From IMG/VR virus record IMGVR_UViG_3300045999_002896, positions 1-26,217 of that record: a DNA stretch of 26,217 nt. One strand, 5' to 3'. This document shows positions 23,401 through 26,217 of the stretch, in pieces (positions within the stretch are counted from its first letter, which is position 1; every line of letters starts with the position of its first letter). The DNA is from a virus. The translations under genes were made by a program, and so were the position numbers. Under the pieces are notes generated by a model that did no database searches, had not been told where the DNA came from, and was given only the letters and a program-made list of their open reading frames with translations.

Positions 23401-24487
23401 TTACTTTCGAGATGCTGACACATCATTATTAAATTTAACTTCCAGATTTGCGGCTAAATTAAATTTATCGGACACCTTAAATATGTTAGTGCCATACCTT
23501 CGGAAGGCTGATACAACTTTATTAAATTTAACTTCCAGATTTGCGGCAAAGCAAAACACATTAAGCGGCACGGGCTTTGTCAAAGCAAGTGGCACAAGCA
23601 TAACGTATGATAATTCAAGTTACCTTACAACTGGTACAGCAGCATCAACGTATTTGCCATTGACAGGGGGAACTTTGACGGGAGGGTTGACGGGAACAAC
23701 TGGAAGTTTTGGAACTATTGGAGGGAATATTGCATGGGAATCAGGTAATTTTAAAATAAAACCATATACTAATTATTCATCAGAAAATTTTGGTATAGTA
23801 TTTAATTCTTTATCTGCAACAGAAACCATGGATTTTTATTGGTTTGGCTATTCTGAACAACCTCGTAGGGCATTTAGATTTATAGATGGAAGTACAGATT
23901 CTGAAAAAATGCGCATAGAGCCTTTTACTGGAAATGTAGGAATTAATCAAACAGTACCTTCATTTAAACTTGACGTCAACGGCACTCTTAATGCCACGGG
24001 CGCAACGACACTTGGCTCAACCTTGGCGGTATCGGGCAACATCACAGAAGCTGGAAACAATGTTTTAACCAACCTTGACACGGCTTCGTTATCAAGTCGT
24101 ATTGATTCAAAGTTCAATAGTTCAGGCGGCACAATTTCAGGCGCGGTGACATTGTCCACAACTACGGCAACGCCTTCAAGTTTACTTGGTAAAGATGGAA
24201 TTAATGTAGTTGGCACGGTTACAACGGTGGCACAAACAGGGTTAATGACCAGGGGTGCAACCACGGCGACAACTGGTTCACCTTCGGCTGTGTTTAACGT
24301 TAATCATGGACTTGGTGCAAATCCATCTGCGGTGCTAATTACTGGTCTTGGAGCATCTGGAGCGCAAAAATTAATTTATGAAGTTTACGCTAAAAATGCA
24401 AATACCTTTAGTGTCCAAGTTTGGAATTACGATGGAACAGAGGCTGCTGGAATTTCGGTACAAATATATTGGTTAGCAATAAAATAA
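20432..24487 (+). CDS. Tail-fibre-like protein with internal signal-like segment
   Basis: The 1351-residue product is repetitive. Residues 1-45 are basic and helical (MSEEIKPKKERKFLKALGKI). A hydrophobic segment (PSILFIFLSLSLFAQ, residues 47-61) then looks like a Bacteroidetes signal peptide, and TTG 20537 could start a product with it at the N terminus. Next comes a module shared with the following gene (LGFQTTGDGLTWRG, then WVILDTVNLKFYSF). The rest contains two RNGQ modules (21544-21740, 22283-22485), three Gly/Thr-rich turns, six LNLTSRFA-type repeats, three LGNVDNTSDANKP repeats, and a GNVGINQT motif that normally precedes an S74 domain, which is absent here. A host-binding fibre is the best guess. 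It overlaps the connector gene by four bases. Confidence 0.72.
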   Translation: MSEEIKPKKERKFLKALGKIGEVLIQELFFRVGSNLIRKIGGKKPLPSILFIFLSLSLFAQFPNTLNKQRLGFQTTGDGLTWRGSISDTASIQPINNQNAWVILDTVNLKFYSFDFTSNVWNLVGGSAFEQPVDSLFFNVNVPTNNVDTAKMRWDSDLGTVVLGMYDNVPNELGFKNFWLVKNQTGSTITKGSLVYANGTVGASGRITVAKFIANGSIDAKYLLGITAHDLSNGKDGYVISYGKIRQVNTDTFAAGAILYPSPTVAGVWTDVEPIAPNIDMPIGFCINSSSNNGTIAIRVASGYKLSELHDVAISSPIDKASLYYSGGLWRDTTATLLVSDTAAMLANYATKEYADTTGRLYARQDFTNASSSTLTWTQSDTLIPGGVNVVQVYRNGQILLPLQYTIPTSTSVVIAASSFKVNDNYTVIFPRGGGAGSGGGSGSLTSISGGTGILVSPDPITTTGTVSADLSVLMELTDTSLLNLTSRLATKLNISDTAAMLSNYNTRINSKLNISDTLSMLAPYFKDADTSLLNLNSRFALKLNSADTASLSSRIDVKGSGTVTGVATGYGLSGGTITTTGTLLLDSAVVFSRIRDSIVDVAIGNDTIKILKQEYAPATTSVLTWTITSKFPIQSKAFILVFRNGQLLINDQYNLTDTNKITIVSNSFKSGANYTVVTVSGIGSVGTGVFPNPVYPEAGIAVSTGSAWASSIANNSSNWNVAFNDKINNAEFSGTNTKTLTLTQYDGGTFTPTFTDLQGVTGVTAGTGLTGGTITSTGTVAVDFTTVAPLASPTFTGTVSGITKSMVGLGNVDNTSDANKPISTATQTALNLKFNTADTSQLNLTSRFAGKLNYTDTSFLFTQSDTNQLNLTSRFALKANLASPTFTGTVSGITKSMVGLGNVDNTSDANKPVSTATQTALNGKENTITAGTTGQYFRGDKTFQTLNKSAVGLGNVDNTSDANKPISTATQTALDLKVNISDTASMLTPYFRDADTSLLNLTSRFAAKLNLSDTLNMLVPYLRKADTTLLNLTSRFAAKQNTLSGTGFVKASGTSITYDNSSYLTTGTAASTYLPLTGGTLTGGLTGTTGSFGTIGGNIAWESGNFKIKPYTNYSSENFGIVFNSLSATETMDFYWFGYSEQPRRAFRFIDGSTDSEKMRIEPFTGNVGINQTVPSFKLDVNGTLNATGATTLGSTLAVSGNITEAGNNVLTNLDTASLSSRIDSKFNSSGGTISGAVTLSTTTATPSSLLGKDGINVVGTVTTVAQTGLMTRGATTATTGSPSAVFNVNHGLGANPSAVLITGLGASGAQKLIYEVYAKNANTFSVQVWNYDGTEAAGISVQIYWLAIK
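21733..22790 (+). repeat. Three Gly/Thr-rich fibre repeats
   Basis: Three related segments occur within the fibre gene, at about 21733-21842, 22113-22200 and 22708-22790. Each encodes a pattern like GTG(L)-GG-TIT-TGT (for example GYGLSGGTITTTGTL and GTGLTGGTITSTGTV) followed by a short acidic/hydrophobic strand (ADLS, LDSAV, VDFTT). These look like turns between fibre modules; the DNA copies are similar but not identical. Confidence 0.65.
21865..23552 (+). repeat. Six LNLTSRFA-type coding repeats
   Basis: Short repeats encoding patterns such as DTSLLNLTSRFAAKLN occur near 21865, 22017, 22942, 23025, 23413 and 23507, interleaved with segments of the form ISDTAAMLxxY. The later copies are nearly identical in DNA (AATTTAACTTCCAGATTTGCG occurs at three places). 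They probably encode a repeating helical or beta-turn fibre shaft, and the DNA identity could allow recombination between copies. Confidence 0.7.
22805..23357 (+). repeat. Three LGNVDNTSDANKP coding repeats
   Basis: Copies at about 22805-22926, 23079-23200 and 23277-23357 encode the block VGLGNVDNTSDANKP(I/V)ST followed by ATQTAL. The first two also share the upstream segment encoding SPTFTGTVSGITKSMVG. LGNVDNT-type repeats are widespread in phage tail fibres. At DNA level the first two copies are nearly identical over more than 90 bases, so they arose by recent duplication or are kept alike by recombination. Confidence 0.8.
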
Positions 24488-24495
24488 ATAAAAAC

Positions 24496-25767
24496 ATGAA
24501 ACAACTCATTTCCCTCTTCCTCTTCCTTTTGCCTTGCCTTGCATTGGCACAGTATCCGAGCAATGGCAATCAAAAAATAACGCTCGGAGAACAGACGACT
24601 GCGGATGGGCTAATTTGGCGGGGCGTACTTGCGGACACGGGTATTATTACCCCGTCAAGTGATACAAGCGCGTACATAATTCTTGACACGGTTAATCATA
24701 GATTTTACAATTACAACCGTGCTACAAATGTTTGGAGCGTAACTACAATAGGTTCTATTTCATCAGGATTAACAGGTGTTTTGCCTTTGGGAAATGGTGG
24801 AACGGGCAGCGCAACGCAAAACTTTGTAGATTTGACAACGACGCAAACGGTGGCAGGGGCAAAGACTTTTAGTAGTACAATTACGGGCGCAAGATTTGAC
24901 CCAACAAGTTCAAGTGTAAGTGGTAATGGAATGTATTTACCTGCGGTAAATAAATTAGCATTAAGTACAAATTCAGTAAATAGATTTACTATCGATGAAA
25001 ATGGTGTTGTTTTAATTAATACAACTACAAAACCTTCAGTAGCTGGAGGTGGTTTTTTTATTAGTAGAGGAAATCCATCATATACCCCTTCATTTCAAAT
25101 TTTTGGCGGCGCTCATGCATCTGTCATGTATGGAAGTGAACCTGGTTTTACTTTTTCAAGCGGATTAGGGAGTGCTGGAACATTGGAGAACACTGAACAA
25201 GCAATAGCTGGAATGGGTATAATGTATATAAGTGCAACTGATTATCAAAATTTTAGGATTGGAACTCAATCTAATCATAAAATGTTTTTTTTAACAAATA
25301 ATTCTACAAGAATTACAGTTGATAATGATGGTGATGTAGGCATAGGTACATCAAATCCAGCCGTTCAATTTCACACAACAAGCAACGTAAGATTTGCAGG
25401 GTTAGTAAATTATGACCCAGTTGAAACAGATGCAGATGGTGATATAATAGATGGTGGCGCATCTGATTTTAATTTAAAAAACAGTATTGAGCCTATTAAT
25501 TACGGACTTAATTCTATAAATCAACTTAAACCAGTGTCTTATCTATGGAATGATGTAAATAGAAAACTTGACTCAACAATTCCAGATATTGGGTTTATTG
25601 CTCAAGATGTTATGGATGTTATACCTGGAGCGGTAAGAAGTAATGGTGATGGCGATTTACAACTAAATTACAAAGCAATTACTGCAACATTAGTCAAAGC
25701 CATCCAAGAGCAACAAGCCCTCATTAAAGCCCTTGAACAAAGAATTATTAACCTCGAAAATAAATAA
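24496..25767 (+). CDS. Secreted-type fibre/spike protein with S74 chaperone domain
   Basis: The 423-residue product starts MKQLISLFLFLLPCLALAQ, a standard Sec signal peptide ending ALA-Q, with ATG 24496 eight bases after the previous stop. It is followed by the module shared with the upstream fibre (LGEQTTADGLIWRG, then YIILDTVNHRFYNY). A middle region leads to GDVGIGTSNPAVQF and then an S74 intramolecular chaperone domain: SDFNLKNSIEPI (with the Ser-Asp expected for self-cleavage), LKPVSYLWND, DIGFIAQDVMDVIP and a C-terminal coiled coil (KAIQEQQALIKALEQRI). S74 domains help trimerise fibres or spikes and then cut themselves off. A signal peptide on such a protein is unexpected. The middle (about 24890-25670) is more A+T-rich than its flanks. 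Confidence 0.8.
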   Translation: MKQLISLFLFLLPCLALAQYPSNGNQKITLGEQTTADGLIWRGVLADTGIITPSSDTSAYIILDTVNHRFYNYNRATNVWSVTTIGSISSGLTGVLPLGNGGTGSATQNFVDLTTTQTVAGAKTFSSTITGARFDPTSSSVSGNGMYLPAVNKLALSTNSVNRFTIDENGVVLINTTTKPSVAGGGFFISRGNPSYTPSFQIFGGAHASVMYGSEPGFTFSSGLGSAGTLENTEQAIAGMGIMYISATDYQNFRIGTQSNHKMFFLTNNSTRITVDNDGDVGIGTSNPAVQFHTTSNVRFAGLVNYDPVETDADGDIIDGGASDFNLKNSIEPINYGLNSINQLKPVSYLWNDVNRKLDSTIPDIGFIAQDVMDVIPGAVRSNGDGDLQLNYKAITATLVKAIQEQQALIKALEQRIINLENK

Positions 25768-25768
25768 A

Positions 25769-26217
25769 ATGAGATACCTATTTTTATTCCTTCCCTTGTT
25801 TTCCTTTGCGCAAGACGTTGTCAAAGACACGGTGTATATTCAAAAGCAAGGCAACATTTATTACATTATTCAGCAAACGACTTTGTCTGATTCAACTGTT
25901 ACAGGTTCAAAGCAAATATTAGGCGATTCTGCAACGGCTATTCAAAGCCTTGTTACCGATGCTGAAAGGCAAAGCAACACGTTAGCCATTCATGCAAAGC
26001 CTATTATCACAAAGGGCAAAGCGGTGCAAAGGATAAATTATTACAATGATTTGCACGTTCAAATAAGTGGCAAGCCTGTCTATTTTACAACGGCTCAAAG
26101 AGACACGGCAAAGTTTCTTGGAGACTGGAAGTTAAATTTTAACGGTGAAATCATTGACGGAGTAATTGAGTTAAACAACAACAAGCGTTTAATTTTCAAT
26201 CCTGATAACGGCAAATC
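25769..26217 (+). CDS. Hypothetical protein with signal peptide, 3' end cut by window
   Basis: From ATG 25769, one base after the previous stop, the frame stays open to the window edge (149 codons). It begins MRYLFLFLPLFSFAQ, a Bacteroidetes-type signal peptide with predicted cleavage before Gln15 or nearby. The mature part continues DVVKDTVYIQKQGNIYYIIQ and later has mixed strands (NDLHVQISGKPVYFTTAQ, GDWKLNFNGEIIDG). I do not recognise a family. It is the third gene in a row that begins with an export signal, which suggests a group of exported or virion-surface proteins. The product is truncated here. Confidence 0.68.
   Translation, partial: MRYLFLFLPLFSFAQDVVKDTVYIQKQGNIYYIIQQTTLSDSTVTGSKQILGDSATAIQSLVTDAERQSNTLAIHAKPIITKGKAVQRINYYNDLHVQISGKPVYFTTAQRDTAKFLGDWKLNFNGEIIDGVIELNNNKRLIFNPDNGK

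Noticed and set aside
22805-23552. Regular repeats considered as a CRISPR array or intergenic tandem repeat
   Set aside because: The repeats are in frame, encode known fibre-type motifs and have no spacer structure.
4421-24495. Search for tRNA genes and rho-independent terminators in gaps between genes
   Set aside because: The gaps are only 1-30 bases long, and I found no cloverleaf or GC hairpin with a T tract by eye.
24421-24495. Upstream in-frame extension of the S74 fibre gene
   Set aside because: It overlaps the end of the preceding fibre gene. ATG 24496 places a perfect signal peptide at the N terminus.

Overview
The window is a late-gene segment of a tailed, probably siphovirus-like, double-stranded DNA bacteriophage or prophage that infects a member of the Bacteroidetes. 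Three things point to this host group. The first gene has a promoter of the Bacteroidetes type (TTTG, then TATCTTTG). Gene starts are A-rich and lack strong Shine-Dalgarno sequences. The signal peptides at the right end finish in FAQ or LAQ, as is usual in Bacteroidetes. All recognised genes except one possible fragment at the left edge lie on the + strand. They are packed with 1-60 base overlaps (TAATG and ATGA junctions), so most or all of the window looks like one long transcription unit. No integrase, lysis gene, tRNA or CRISPR array was seen.

Layout. Positions 1-136 hold a short control region with a + strand promoter and a possible divergent start running off the left edge. Positions 137-2.7 kb carry a single-stranded DNA-binding protein, small unknown proteins, a GT-B glycosyltransferase and a stand-alone ParB-like domain. 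Positions 2.7-4.6 kb hold DNA packaging: a DUF5681 protein (candidate small terminase), a DUF4406 nucleotide-metabolism-like gene, and the large terminase. Positions 4.6-5.7 kb hold three tandem paralogous small proteins and one further unknown. Positions 5.7-14.3 kb are tail genes: a tail assembly chaperone pair that appears to be joined by a -1 ribosomal frameshift on a run of nine T, tail-completion proteins, two large tail proteins, and the tape measure protein. Positions 14.3-14.9 kb hold a cysteine-rich small protein and an HTH-like small protein. Positions 14.9-20.4 kb are the head module: a fused N-terminal domain + ClpP-like protease + scaffold-like tail, a likely decoration protein, the major capsid protein, a tail-tube-like protein, the portal and a head-tail connector. 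From 20.4 kb to the end are two fibre-like proteins and a third, truncated gene. All three begin with what look like export signals; the second ends in an S74 (endosialidase-type) chaperone domain.

Together the genes cover packaging, head assembly, tail assembly and host recognition. The order is unusual: the tail assembly block, including the tape measure, sits between terminase and the head genes, and the portal lies about 14 kb downstream of the large terminase. The points most worth following up are the frameshift junction at 6492-6503, the signal peptides on the fibre-like proteins, their shared N-terminal module, and the protease-scaffold fusion with possible internal starts. All functional calls come from reading motifs; no database search was run.
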